Positions 50,301 to 61,700 of a stretch of 64,000 nt of DNA are shown piece after piece; within the stretch, counting starts at the first letter, position 1, and every line of letters starts with the position of its first letter. The stretch covers positions 16,364,403-16,428,402 of the forward strand of contig NC_079898.1 in assembly GCF_024868665.1 (NCBI RefSeq). Direction: 5' to 3'. A program made the position numbers and the translations under genes. The DNA comes from Triplophysa rosa (lineage: Eukaryota; Chordata; Actinopteri; Cypriniformes; Nemacheilidae). The notes beneath the pieces are model-generated. The model was not told where the DNA came from. It ran no database searches and saw only the letters and a program-made list of their open reading frames with translations.

Positions 50301-53300
50301 TAGGATCAGTTATTGTGCAGACTGGCTTCAAGATCAACGTACAAGCAAATGGTAAATAACACCCCAACACCAACCCATCTCAAGATCCTCAACGCCGAGC
50401 CCTCTCCATTGAACCACGGATCAAACTGCTGGACATCTCCACATGAAGATAAGAGGCAATTCTAACCGGTGATCTTTCGGCCTCGGAAAAATGTGTGTAT
50501 TCAACAGCCCCAAATTGGGTTGCTTGGGTTTTCGTAAAGTTCGGCGGTTCAAGTTCGCAGTGAACTGTGAAGTGATTTCACTGAAATGAAGGCCTCTCCA
50601 TTTCAGACCTCTTGTCATCCAATAAGCTTTTTGGCAAGGTGAGCGGAGGTTAACCTATGACACCATGGTCAAGATTCACCAGTCGTTCCCCTTACACAGG
50701 GAAAAGTGCCATTATTACCTGCATCATCTGCTGGATAGGGTTAGCAGAAACCCAGCGTGATGTATTTTAAGCGCTAAATACACCTATAGCAACTACATAA
50801 ATGCATGCATACAAAAAAAGTAAGGTATACTGCTCTAAACTAAAGGATTGTGACCACTGTGTAACTCTCCCAAATCGCACTTCGTTCCACGTCTAACACA
50901 GCCAACAGGCCGATCTGACATCTCAGAACAAGAGTGGGAGTCAGTGTAGCATGGAAAGGGTCACGGGAGGCCTCCCAAACCTAAGAATCTTCTCTCTCCC
51001 AGACAGATAAATCTGCCGCATCCCACCGGCTTCCCTGAATGCTCCAGCTCTAGCTTATCTGGTCTCTATTAAGACTACTAGGCTGCTGTGCCAAAGCATC
51101 ACACACTCACCCTTTGTGTGGCTGGCCTGGATGTCTCAGACGTTCTCGGCCTAGAGAGGTCCAGTGGGCCTTGCAGCCCCGGTCCTGACAGAACTTTCTT
51201 TAGGACCTGATAGTCCGGCTTTTCATTGTAGCTTAGGCCCTTTACGTATAACAGGAACCTGGCGATCTCTTCTGAGGAGAATAAAAGAAAGACATCTGTT
51301 GGTAACAAGATAAAATAATGCAAAGGTTAAACAATGTACATCAGGTGTTTAGCAGGACAAGCTACTAGATGCCTCATCGTGATGCTTCCGAAATCACCAA
51401 GACGTGTCCTCCTTAAAAAGTGAGTTCCTAATAGCCATGAAGACTGCATCTGCAGATTTGCATAATTCACAGATAAACCCCAGCTGAAATGGTCCGCATG
51501 CTTTATGCGGATGCATCCCGCGGCTGACCTAGATGCTTACCGAAACGTCCGGGCCACTGACAACGGACTACATTTTCATTCCAAGGGAACAAAAACCATA
51601 TCTTCCTAACAAATGGATGGTGGCAGGAGCACTATGTAGAAGACCCTCTCTGTTCATACCAGAACACAAATGTGCGTCTAATACGGGCACCTTCCATTCT
51701 TCACTGTAATAAATACTCCGGGTGCAGTCATACGCCACCGAACGTTCTCTTTGTGGCAGCCCGACTGAACGTACGCCACGTGCGTGGCCGTGATGCATGT
51801 TAGAGGTCTTATCTTTCTGGTCCAGCTGCAGCCAGCCTCTCAAGGTTGGGGGAATAGGGCCTCATCATAATCATAGATCACAAAGCCCCCATTCAGGAGA
51901 CACGCATACCCTCTCTCCCTGCGGAGGGGGGAGATACTGCAGGAACGCTAGAGGCCGTTGATGAAGGGGAAGCAAGGATATTTGTGCTGTGGTGAGGCAA
52001 CTAAGTCCCTGATCCAAACGTATACATACCTGTGGTGGTGCCAGAGGTGGACATGCTCGTGACGGAGTCTGGAAGGTTAGACATTAGCCTGTGGTCAACG
52101 TGACAAAAGAAGAGGTCAACTATCATCATTTTAAATGCATCAGATTGTGTTGCACATCTCAAATCGAAATACAACAGACTTTTCGAATCTATTTTAAACT
52201 GCCAAATATGGCTTCGGGAAAATTTCCATCTACAACTTTAGCAGGTTTAACAAAGAGTTGAGTGAATAATTTAGGCTGAATAAGCACATGGGGCCTCTGA
52301 TCAGCGGCCACTACACACAACTCAAAGCGTAGACCTGCGGTGAAAGGGGGGAGAGCATACTTGGCCTTTGCATCCTGGACCTCAGCTGGGTTCCTGAGAA
52401 AAGACCGCCAGGGCAGAGTTCCACACTGCCAGTGGAGCAAGCAGTAGCCCAGTACCTCCAAGTCTCCTCGTCTGGACGGGACTATAAGAGATAGAAGAGA
52501 TAAGAAAAAACTGAGAAAGTTAGACATAAAAATGAAAGCTGCTCCAGAAGTGATTTGGAATCTTTTGATTCAATGGCCCGTCCACTAGCTGCTGAAATAT
52601 GTCCTTATAAAAAAAGTGGAAAAGAGAGGGGTGGTAGTGATGGAGAGGAGTATTTTGTTTTCTCAGCTGGTGCCCTGGCTTCGCTCGCAGGCTAACGGGG
52701 CTTTTCTAAGAGGGGTTGAGGGTTGAAAGAGTAGGTCAGTTTCCTCCCACCAGAGATCCTTCTGTCTAGTTCGAACTCCTCAAGTCTCTCTCTCGCACAC
52801 CCTCCTTCTCCGTCTGGCCTGGCGACTCGTCCCAGAAACCTGATGCTCACGGCCTCTGACATGATCCAGACAGCCTGTGGCCCAGCCCGACACACTCTCC
52901 GACGGAGAGCCAAGCAGTAAAACAAAGAAATAAATGTCTGGGCCCAAATTGTTCCCACATGTTTCTGGATTCCGTGGGGTCTCTACTGGCTTTAAAAGAA
53001 GAGCTTGAGAGTGTGCATGTGCTCCTCAGACCTCCTCGGTATCCACCTCGGACGTAGCACATTACACAACTGCCATCTAGCGTAAAGGGTTTTAGTACGC
53101 TGTAGAGTTTAATAGACCAGTATTTAGCCGACTATTTATCCACATAAAAATTTTGATAAAATACACTGATGGTTTAATTTTGCAAAGACGATTTCACTTG
53201 TTAGCATTACGGGTGTCACAACATGCCGGTTGTGACAATAACCGTGATATTACAAACCATGATTATCAATATTGTGTTAATACTACATGTAATATTGTAA

Positions 53301-56300
53301 ATAGTTCAGCACCTCTAAAATTATGCTTGAAGAGTCACAAATTTCACAATGGTTACTCTCTTTCTCTCTCTGCCTCCCTACACTCATTTTGAGTGTGATT
53401 CATTTGCCAAAAAAATTAAACAAAATTAAACATTAATTTGACTGATAACATTATTTATTTAAAGGAACAGTTCACCCAAAAGTGATAATGTTGTCATCAT
53501 TTACTCATTCTCAGATTGTTGCAAACATATACACATTTCTTTGTTCTGCTAAACACAAAAAAGATATTTGGAATAATGCCAGGAACCAAACAGATCTCAT
53601 CCCCCATTTAATTCGAAGTAAATGGAGGATTACTTCTAAATAAATAAATATATAGAATCTTCCTGTAGCTCAGTGGTAAGAGCATGGCGCTAACAATGCC
53701 AAGGTCATGGGTTCGATCCCAGGGATTGCACATAATTAGAAACAAATGTATAGTATAATGCAATGTAAGTCGCTTTGGATAAAAGTGTCTGCCAAATGCG
53801 TAAATTTAAAATGTAAATGATAACCATTTATTGAAAGTCTGATTTTGTGACAGTCTGATGTCTACGAAAGGTGATGATTGGCTAAAACTAATTGGAGGTG
53901 TGGTTTGGACTGACGTGACATTTGTTATTTACATTATGTATGCTAGCTAACAGAAAAACTATCCTAAGTAAAAAAGTATAAATACTATATACTATATATA
54001 GTATATATATATATAAATTAAGCTTTAGACAGATTTAGAAAAAGGCAAGGAAGAAGAAAAAATACCCTCCTCATCTATCCTCCCATTTATTTCATCTCCC
54101 CTAAACACACTCTGCATCTGCCCTTACCCTATAGGCATATTTTATTTGTCTGGGAATGCTAGACACCTCATGGAATCAATGCAATTGTTCTCAAATTCAG
54201 GAGCAGAAGAGATAAATACTTTGGAGTAAGTGAAGCCCCCCCTCCTCACTCTTCAAATAAGACCAAGAGATTATTACTAAAGTCTTGCCAAGAGGGGGTT
54301 TCACACTTTTTAAAAAGCTCTATGGGAGTCTATCCCAGTCTGTCTTCAACAACGGCACTTTAAGCCGCGCTCTAATGTTACTACGAAAGCATCTGCTTAT
54401 GAACAGGCCATTGAGTGTGAAATGGCCTCACTTCAACCCCCTGATTAGTCTTACGCCATCCAGACGAATAGCGGCAGCATTTAGATATGAAATATTCATT
54501 TTGGTACTGATCTTGGATCCCGGCTATTAAACTGAAATACATTTTGGGTCAGGCTGACCAATTACGGGTTGACTTTAAACTAAGCACTTGCTATGAATTA
54601 CGTTCGCCTAAATTTATATCGGAATTGGATGGTTTTGTCTGTCTCGAGTTAACCTCCCGTTAAGCATGTCTCTTCATGAAAAGCTCCAACTTCATCAATA
54701 TGGGTAAATTAAGGCACGTCGTTTGTTCGTGCCTAGAGAGTGTATTAACTCAATACTGTAACTGCAGTCAATCTCCTGAGAAATTACCTATTGACTGCAT
54801 TCATCAAAAGGGAAAATCTCAGCCTAAATCCATGGCCGTCATTGATCCTGCCATGCCCATTACAGAGTCAACCTCTCTGCCCGCTAGCCACCAAAACAGC
54901 TAGACCCATTAGGACGAGTATATAGCTTTTCTTTATTTTTCCTCTACCCTTGACCAGACTAATTTACCAAACACAAAATTTACTCCAAAAGACTTGAAAC
55001 ATCCTAACTACGTAGACGCGACCTTGGAGAAAACGCATGTAAAATGGGCCCTCTTTCCTCATAATAGGCACCTCGACTAAAGACCAAAGTGAACAAGATA
55101 AGACACACTCTGTAAACATTTTGTACGCTTCTGTAATAGGGAGCAGAAGGGGTGGGTTGCCTGGCCTAGTCCTGACACCGATTCACTCATAAAAAGGCCG
55201 ATCTAAGAACGCCACATTCCAGGCCGCACACAACACCTTCCATCAGACAGAAGCTGTTGTTCATAATTATGGCCTATTGTTATTCTGATTATCCAAAGCA
55301 CCATGTCAAACTCTTGAACCTCTCCTCCTGAATTTCAACTGGCTCACTTCAACCCCACAGGTGATAATTAGGCCTTTAGCAAGGGATTTAGCGGGACATG
55401 AAGTGCCTGTCTGTGCACTCCTCACCATGGTAACAAATCAACATCTACACGGGGTGCCAGGGGCCAGAAGAAAAGGAACACTCTGCAATCTGCATTCATC
55501 TATGGGGCAAATGACACTAATGACCTACACAACAGCTGTCGGCGTCCTCCGTCAAGGCATCTGGAGCAGTGACATCAACTCGGAGGCAGATATTCTCAAT
55601 AGTGGCGAAAACACAGGGTTTGTTGATTTACGGCCTGTCTGCTTTGATTTTGGATTCGGGAGTGAATCGGGTCACTCTCAAGTCGGTGTGTCGATGGGAT
55701 GGTGTTTTCCTAAACTCTCGTCTGTTGTATCACTTGCCATGTGTGATTTATACGGTACAACGGGCCATACATTTATGGAGCGGTAAGACAGAATCAGGAC
55801 CATATGTAAAATCCTGCACATGAAAAGTTGAACAAATTGTATCAAGTCAGAACATGATCTTGTCTGAAAGCAGCCAGACCTTGGTCTGAACCTGACCGTG
55901 ATTTACTTTCAGACCTATTAAACAATATGTAATGTTGATCCCACAATATGAAGCACACTATATCATGTATTCTCCCATTTCTATCACTGAACGAGAATAA
56001 TACATTCTCATACAATTCTACATATAAAACCACCCTGATGACATTCAGGAAAAATAAAATCAGAACTTCTTCATTTGTAATTAAAACATTAAACTTTAAT
56101 GCGTTATACAGTATATATTTCTGCTGACTGGCCTTCATGTGTTGTTTCCAAACAGTAACTATAAGTGAGCTTTACCTCTCTGTGTATTCAGTATCGAACT
56201 CCTGTAATGTCCCATGGCCGACGCAGGTAAAGATATTGACTTTGAGCCCCGGTGCAACAAAACATCAAAGCCTTAATTAATAGCAAATGCATACAAGATG

Positions 56301-59300
56301 CAGGTTATGACTTTGACTAATTAGGGAATTCTTGAATTAAGTCTGCCCAAGTAAGCATGGACAGAACAATCGATATCCAATAAAAAGGACTGTACGCAAT
56401 TTACGACTTAATGTGTTTCCAATAACATGACCCGGAGTTAAGGACATGATACTGAAGGAGTTCCAGCCACATATACAAGACCTCATTACAGAGAGAGTGA
56501 TATACACTGTGAATTCATATTTGCGCTAGAATCGTTGTCCGTAAATGGCCGTTTTTACATATGGACATGTTTCTTTCTCAGTATGGTTTCAAGATATTAA
56601 AAAAAAACAATGTTTCAAATTACCTACTCCTTTGTGAGCGTCAATGCTTGTATACTCAATAGTGCCATTGTGTCCTTTCTTTGGATTCTCTTTATATTCT
56701 TTATGCTGGCCATTAGGACAATATCTGTATGACAGACCATAGTCAGCCAGGTACACCTGTTGGAGATACAGTCACCATCAGTCATCCCAAAGACATTTTC
56801 TCTCCACCTGTTTCTGTCCTACATGGTGTGTCTGTGCAAAGCATATGGGGTCAGTTGTTTAGGTTGTGACAGCAGGTTGAGATGTTAATTGATCATATTT
56901 AAGGTTTCCAAATGTTGTCAATGCTGGCTGACAATCAATTAAAGCAATAAAAACACACTTGGATGAGTATGTATTGCACTTGAATACTTTGCACAGAAAA
57001 GATAACCAATAGTTTAGAATGTCCGTTATTGATTGTGGTAATGTGCATGCAGCAGACTCACCTTGTTTGGATCTCGGTGTCCCAATAAAAGATTGGCAGC
57101 CTTAATGTCAGCATGGACATACTCGTTGTCATGAATATATTCTAGAACGTCCAGCTGTTGAGGGCAGAGATAGAGGGGAAGGTTAACATGAATAATTTAG
57201 TAACCTCATGATGACCTACCGTAATGACTGCAGGTAGATGAGCTGGATGCAAGGCAGTTAGATGTCCAGGCACATCAATTAAAGCTTATTAGAGATCATA
57301 TTATAGAAATGTTTTAAATAAATAAGTATAAGTAAGTTGGTTCATGTTGAAACGAATCTTACTACATACAGTGTACACTAAATAAAGTTTTTAGTATATA
57401 TTTTTTGTATTTTTAGTTTAATTGGCTAGTATGGATTCAGCTGGTCATGTAAACAGTCATAAATAATACAACTTTTATTAGCCTACCAAGTCAATGGTTT
57501 TAAACATATTTTGAAAGAGTATAAAATGTTTATAACGAGGAAATAATGACTTTGTGTAAATACACAAATTCACTTGTCAAGCTTACAATTTCATTAACAC
57601 ACTTATTTATAACTCAATATAAGTGATGTCCAGAAGGATTGCCAAACCTTAAGCCAAAGTCTAACATTAAGAAGGTCTCACCATAAGGACACCCAGCCGT
57701 AGTACTGTGGGCTTTCTCAGTTGTCCACCATTCTCCTCGATCACCTTCTGCAGATCTGTGCCTAGACGGTCCATCACCATGAACCTGTACCTAACGTACA
57801 TCACCCCAAAGTCAAAACGACCAAAATTTACAATTACAGCTCAAATTATCCTCACGTAAACAGAAGAATATCATAGCCAAATGTTTGTTTGAAGGACTGG
57901 TTAATGTCAAACTGCTACATTTGAATTTTCATACCTTGTTTCTTTGTATTCAGACAATCCAGACCCCCCGTAGGTCGGAATCCCCAAAAACTCCAGGCAT
58001 TTAGACTTCTTCCATTTGTTCACTGTAAAGTCGAAATTTTATATGTTTGTACATAAAAACAGTAAAAGCTGTAAATGCACATCTCTCTCACACATTTCCT
58101 CCAGTCTAGCCTGGATGAAAATCTGTCTTGACTGGCTGTGCACCAGAGTGACAGGTGGTCAGAGAGGCCCTTTGGAGAAACCAGCTTCATCATCAGCAAT
58201 TTGGTCACTTTCTCTGAATTAGAGCTCAAACAAGCCGGGATTGCACTAACGACCACAGAGGTGCATGTTTGCTTTGATTTATTAATTCACCCAGCCAGGC
58301 TAATTTACATCTATAGCCACTTCATCAGTGACATGCACTCCATGTTTGAGAACTCTCAGATGAAGATGCACTCTTCTCCAAAGAGTGCATCTGCTTTTCC
58401 CTCCTTTGGCCATAATAATGTCAGTGTATATGTGGGTTTTGCTGGCTAATAGGTTCTTGCATAACAACAGAAAGTATTCCATTACAGAACAGTAATTCAA
58501 ATTCGTAAAATGCTTACTAATATCTGGCTTGGCTGCTCGCTGGTAAAATTTCAACTCTGAGAATAAAGGTCCATTTTCATGATACTCCTAAAAATGAATA
58601 TAAAGATTACACACTTTGTAAAAACATAATTTAAATGGTTATGAATTATATTTCATCAAACTTACTACTCACCACTTTGATCACAAAATCAGTGTCATCT
58701 CGTACAGGGACATGTACATCACCAGAGGCTGTAAAACGTGTATAAAAAGGTGAAAAAACTACTAAATCTCAATGTAATTATGTAACTCTCTGTCTTCCTC
58801 ATACTGAGGGACATTCCAAGCCTTTTTATCGGAACTAAACTGAATGACATCAACAACACACATTACATCACATCTCGACTTGCACCATTTTTTGTACCAC
58901 TAAGATTTATGAATGTATCTGTATAGACCACATTCCAGAAGACACTGGTCCAGAGGAACTTCCTTTTCCAGTTTTTAACACTGCACAAACCTTCTATGGT
59001 TTTAACATATATAACCAAATCAAAATGTTAAACAAATATCTTTATGATTGAATTATACATGTATAATAAAAAAAGGAATAAAACTGAAATAGAACCGGAA
59101 GTGCTACTGGACCAGTGTTTACGTCTTACTAAGTGGTCTATATTCTTCTGTTACAGCCAGGTACCTCATTTTAAATGTTTCTTATTATGAGTAATCTAAT
59201 ATATTTTTACATTTTGTACTTTGTATTGTCATGAAGTCAGAAGTGAGGGCACGTGGCAGTAATATAGAAACTACAGAAACTGAAGACTGTGGCAGAGATC

Positions 59301-59600
59301 CACCAGTTCAACCTCGAGTTTAAAGATACATATTCAAATTCAACGTCCACTTTATGCAATACCAATTTTCACAGTACCCGGCATATTCTGCCATAATGTC
59401 TATTGCTATAGATGAAATGGAAAATATGACACACAGAATCAAAAGACACATGTACGCAAGGTAAAGCAATTACCCAGGTAAATCAGTCCAAAACCACCTC
59501 TCCCAACAATCTTGCCGATGCGCCATTTCTTCTTTTCTGAATCTGTTAAAATCCATCCGTCTGGGAGCTCGCTAGGTAGTGTGTATTTCTTTGGAGGCAT
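46969..59600 (-). CDS. vrk2: VRK2, vaccinia-related serine/threonine kinase 2 (13 coding exons, whole gene)
   Basis: VRK2 belongs to the CK1/VRK branch of protein kinases. The mammalian A form is anchored in the ER and nuclear envelope and phosphorylates targets such as BAF. Exons in transcript order: 59600-59474, 58728-58673, 58587-58518, 58022-57935, 57790-57682, 57154-57062, 56756-56624, 52481-52361, 52088-52030, 51271-51111, 49218-49075, 47752-47594 and 47367-46969. The sum is 1,719 nt, giving 572 residues; human VRK2A has 508. Visible are MPPK at the start, the glycine loop GRGGFG (33-38), catalytic K60 (VIK), HADIKAAN with D166 and N171, and the VRK-type DYG (186-188) in place of DFG. 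The C-terminal tail has an acidic/basic linker, a Trp/Tyr-rich stretch and a terminal hydrophobic segment, about 549-568. All junctions are in frame. Confidence 0.94.
47024..47029 (+). terminator. fancl: Likely FANCL poly(A) signal AATAAA
   Basis: First AATAAA on the plus strand after the FANCL stop, 115 bp downstream. It lies antisense to the VRK2 codons for the membrane anchor. A second AATAAA occurs at 47456-47461. Confidence 0.6.
47594..47752 (-). CDS. vrk2: VRK2 coding exon 12 (linker)
   Basis: Acceptor gacttttacag, donor gtaata. 53 in-frame codons with an acidic Ser/Asp cluster ([11 protein letters not shown]) followed by Arg/Gln-rich sequence. Assigned by splice sites and phase. Confidence 0.78.
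49075..49218 (-). CDS. vrk2: VRK2 coding exon 11 (linker)
   Basis: Acceptor taacccacag, donor gtataa. 48 in-frame codons rich in Lys/Thr with the acidic run VEEDDEEE. Not conserved enough to recognise by itself. It is placed by strong splice sites and matching phase 0, and other exons could be spliced beside it. Confidence 0.8.
49898..50210. mobile_element. TTAAAGG fold-back element in VRK2 intron 10
   Basis: TTAATGAATAGTTCACCTTC at the left and aaggtgaactaatcctttaa at the right, with an inverted central hairpin. TTAA at both ends. Close relative of the copy at 13516-13854. Confidence 0.72.
51111..51271 (-). CDS. vrk2: VRK2 coding exon 10 (end of kinase domain)
   Basis: Acceptor ttctcctcag, donor gtgagt. 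Encodes [20 protein letters not shown] and YQVLKKVL, the end of the kinase domain, then a Ser/Thr/Arg-rich linker ending ATQR. Confidence 0.94.
52030..52088 (-). CDS. vrk2: VRK2 coding exon 9
   Basis: Acceptor gaccacag, donor gtatgt. Encodes [19 protein letters not shown], which aligns with a variable part of the kinase C-lobe. The frame is forced by both neighbours. Confidence 0.85.
52361..52481 (-). CDS. vrk2: VRK2 coding exon 8
   Basis: Acceptor ctcttatag, donor gtatgc. Encodes [20 protein letters not shown] and then [19 protein letters not shown]. The [10 protein letters not shown] and LPW segments are conserved in VRKs. Confidence 0.93.
53458..53644. mobile_element. Half of a TTAAAGG fold-back element in VRK2 intron 7
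   Basis: The left arm (aaaggaacagttcacccaaaa) continues to the centre of the family; the right arm is absent. A SINE begins about 15 bp beyond the break. Confidence 0.65.
53657..53818 (+). mobile_element. tRNA-derived SINE in VRK2 intron 7
   Basis: The head resembles tRNA-Val(AAC), with box A-like tagctcagtggtaagagc, an anticodon loop CTAACAA and box B-like gggttcgatccc. The tail contains gtcgctttggataaaagtgt, a word shared by many teleost SINEs. It is antisense to VRK2. Confidence 0.8.
54000..54014. repeat. (TA)n run
   Basis: tatata tract in VRK2 intron 7. Confidence 0.7.
54250..54690. promoter_or_regulatory. Candidate intronic regulatory block in VRK2 intron 7
   Basis: Repeat-free, balanced sequence (for example gatatgaaatattcattttg, gctgaccaattacgggttga) in the largest VRK2 intron. 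Inferred only. Confidence 0.33.
55330..55770. promoter_or_regulatory. Candidate intronic regulatory block in VRK2 intron 7
   Basis: Repeat-free stretch (for example caggtgataattaggccttt, gacatcaactcggaggcaga). It holds an incidental 141-codon plus-strand frame without recognisable domains, antisense to VRK2. Inferred regulatory rather than coding. Confidence 0.3.
56624..56756 (-). CDS. vrk2: VRK2 coding exon 7 (DYG, activation segment)
   Basis: Acceptor ctccaacag, donor gtaatt. Begins [20 protein letters not shown] and continues through [17 protein letters not shown], the VRK activation segment. Confidence 0.96.
57062..57154 (-). CDS. vrk2: VRK2 coding exon 6 (catalytic loop)
   Basis: Acceptor cctcaacag, donor gtgagt. 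Encodes 31 residues including the catalytic loop HADIKAAN (H164, D166, K168, N171). Ala replaces the Gly usual in human VRK2; the essential residues are kept. Confidence 0.96.
57682..57790 (-). CDS. vrk2: VRK2 coding exon 5
   Basis: Acceptor gtacgttag, donor gtgaga. Encodes [20 protein letters not shown] (the hinge region) and continues to LRLGVLM, phase 0. Confidence 0.95.
57935..58022 (-). CDS. vrk2: VRK2 coding exon 4
   Basis: Acceptor gactttacag, donor gtatga. Encodes [20 protein letters not shown] and then GLSEYKET, ending in phase 2. Confidence 0.93.
58518..58587 (-). CDS. vrk2: VRK2 coding exon 3
   Basis: Acceptor tcatttttag, donor gtaagc. Encodes [20 protein letters not shown], a VRK-specific segment, and ends in phase 1. 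Confidence 0.95.
58673..58728 (-). CDS. vrk2: VRK2 coding exon 2 (catalytic lysine)
   Basis: Acceptor cgttttacag, donor gtgagt. Encodes [20 protein letters not shown]60 in VIK is the ATP-binding lysine. Confidence 0.94.
59474..59600 (-). CDS. vrk2: VRK2 coding exon 1 (start, glycine loop)
   Basis: ATG at 59600-59598, donor gtaatt. Encodes [16 protein letters not shown] and, further on, [12 protein letters not shown]. The MPPK start and the position of the glycine loop match the family, which fixes the start. Confidence 0.95.
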
Positions 59601-60460
59601 TGTATGCTAAAATATCACGTGGTAAGTTTTCGATAGAGTAAACTTTAGGGAAAAAACGACTTGTGAATGTTAATATTTACATGAACTACACTAACAAACA
59701 ATCAAAACAAAACTGAAACAAGGATCTGATTTTGCAAAAAGTCATTGCTGAAACTAATAGGCTTATTTGCCGGCTGTTTTACAAACCAGCAATACATAAA
59801 AATAACGTGCTCTTGTTAAAGAACGTCAAAACCATACAAAAAGAAAATTAAATTGGCAAAATATTATTGCTGTATAAAGTCACAGAGTTTAAAACTCATA
59901 ACCAAAGACGGGTGTCCCCTCTCGAAATCGGTCCCCTTTAGGACCCCGCGTGATTCTGTTGCCTAAAAGAACTTGTAATGGGTACTCTTCTTAGCGCCTG
60001 ATTGCAATTCTTACAAAATTACATTACGATTTATGTCACTAGTACTTTGTTAAAATGACCATTAGTGTCACTAAATTCTTCATATAATAGTACATAATCG
60101 AGGCTATGGGATGTGAAATCAAACAAATCTCGTTCTTACTGTTTTAGTTATTTATTAAAACCATGGTAATTTAAAAATATTAAAAAGTGATGTTTTTTGT
60201 TTGTTAAGCAGATGTTGACCCAGAAATACTGGCGTGTGTGTTACATCAAGCTTTTATGCTCATATGTTTTTCGTAAACCTAAATTTTAACATCTCATTGT
60301 AATGCTTTTATTTTACTCAGCGTATTTAGCTCGCTAGAAATTAACGCAGCTTCGATTAGCAATACAACAACATATCGAGATAACAACTTTGTGATCAGGC
60401 ATTACAACTACCTACTACATTTTGTCCTAAGCGGACACAATTCACGCGGGAACCGAATTT

Positions 60461-61171
60461 GGCTGCGCTCAAATACACTTGCGGTCTTTGCACTTGACCA
60501 CTTGACTACTTTCATGACGTATTTCCTGCTTTTGGCCCTAGTGTTCTAGTGGGCGTGAAGATCCCAAGTGAGCATGTAGTATTTCTAACCCGATGGGATA
60601 CACGTAGCAAGTGCAAACATATAGCCTAACGTTAATTAATGTGGTGTTTCTAATTATGAGATAAAAAGCAGTTTTACAAAATACATAACTCTGGAGTTTT
60701 CACCAATAAAATGTGTAACACTACGTTTTACTACGAAATTATATGTAATATCTAATTATATAGTCAAGTAAAGTCAGATTTATTTTTATAGCGCTTTATT
60801 TAGTATTGTATCAAAGCAGCTGTACCCAAAAAAGAAAAACAAAAGAAAAACACATGTTGGCCAAACATAGAATAAATAAAGATATAACCTTAAAAAGTAG
60901 TAGTACATACACTGGAAAGCTTTCCACAACATCTCGCGAGACCCGAGGAAAAAGTATCATGATTCGTATCCAGAACATGATGCATGATGGGATACGCTTA
61001 GCCTTAATACCGCTCCGAAGCGGTATTCAAGCTAGTGTGGGTTTAGTGTGCGCTAAGCGCACTGCCCTTTGGCATTTTTAAGACATTGGACACACTTGCG
61101 CTCTTCCTTCCTGTCGCGTGCACGCGCTCTCAAGTGGCCAAGATCGCAAGTGGGGGTATTTGGACGCAGCC
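60461..61171. mobile_element. Possible inverted-repeat element upstream of VRK2
   Basis: ggctgcgctcaaatacactt (60461-60480) matches the complement of the right part (aagtgggggtatttggacgc, about 61149-61168) with mismatches. The inner aagtg/cacttg words also pair. No clear target duplication. Confidence 0.45.
60765..60850 (-). repeat. LINE/SINE-type 3' tail repeat, inverted copy
   Basis: The plus strand reads atttttatagcgctttattt then caaagcagctgtac, the complement of the tail at 12,510-12,580. Confidence 0.4.
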
Positions 61172-61202
61172 TTTGTCATGACACCTGTCACAGGGTTTTG
61201 AC

Positions 61203-61404
61203 TAGAAGGGTACAGCTACCTCCACTGGACATGCGCACTTCAATACCGCATTTTTTTTTCACGCTGAAAACAGTTGTTTTTTTATTATTGTAAGGTTAGG
61301 TTTCGGGTTGGGGTAGGTGTAGGTGTAGGCGTTAGCTAATGTCATTTATTGTAATTATATGGCGAGATTTTGCACCACTTCCGGCCGTAGCTGTATCCCT
61401 TCTA
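61203..61404. mobile_element. 202-bp MITE with GAAGGG-TACAGCTAC ends and TA flanks
   Basis: CTAGAAGGGTACAGCTAC at the left is matched by GTAGCTGTATCCCTTCTAG at the right, with one mismatch. TA at each end fits a Tc1/mariner-type target duplication. No coding capacity. Confidence 0.6.
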
Positions 61405-61479
61405 GCAACACCGCTGTCACAGCTCTAAACATTGCATTCTCAGCTCCTGTGTGTCTAACTTCCTGAAAGTTATTGACAC

Positions 61480-61700
61480 TCCCGCGAAATCGCCTCCAAA
61501 CCAATCGCAACCTATCACAAAGCAGAGACGTGCCGTCCTTCAAGTTAAACTACCAATCAAATGCAAACAAAGGCGGGACCATTTGTAGCACCTGATATGT
61601 CACAGGGTAGAGCCTCTGTCATTTAAAACAAACGGAGACAATAATACAAAAGCGTGAGTACGGCGGCGTGTGTGCACCGAAAGAGGTAAATAAACGTTAC
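61480..61700. promoter_or_regulatory. Promoter-like motif cluster upstream of VRK2
   Basis: E2F-type TCCCGCGAAA (61480-61489), CCAAT at 61501-61505 and 61553-61557, octamer-like ATGCAAAC (61561-61568), a GC box GGCGGG (61572-61577), then splice-donor-like gtgagt (61654) and gtaaat (61686) on the plus strand. This reads as a cell-cycle-type promoter with a short non-coding first exon on the plus strand. It could also serve VRK2 on the minus strand, 1.9 kb upstream of its ATG. Confidence 0.35.

Noticed and set aside
53657..53730. A tRNA-Val(AAC) gene
   Set aside because: The tRNA-like head is imperfect and continues into a SINE body with the teleost tail gtcgctttggataaaagtgt, so it is a retroposon.
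55361..55786. 141-codon open frame on the plus strand
   Set aside because: No recognisable domain, antisense within a VRK2 intron, no supporting splice sites. The block looks more like non-coding regulatory DNA.
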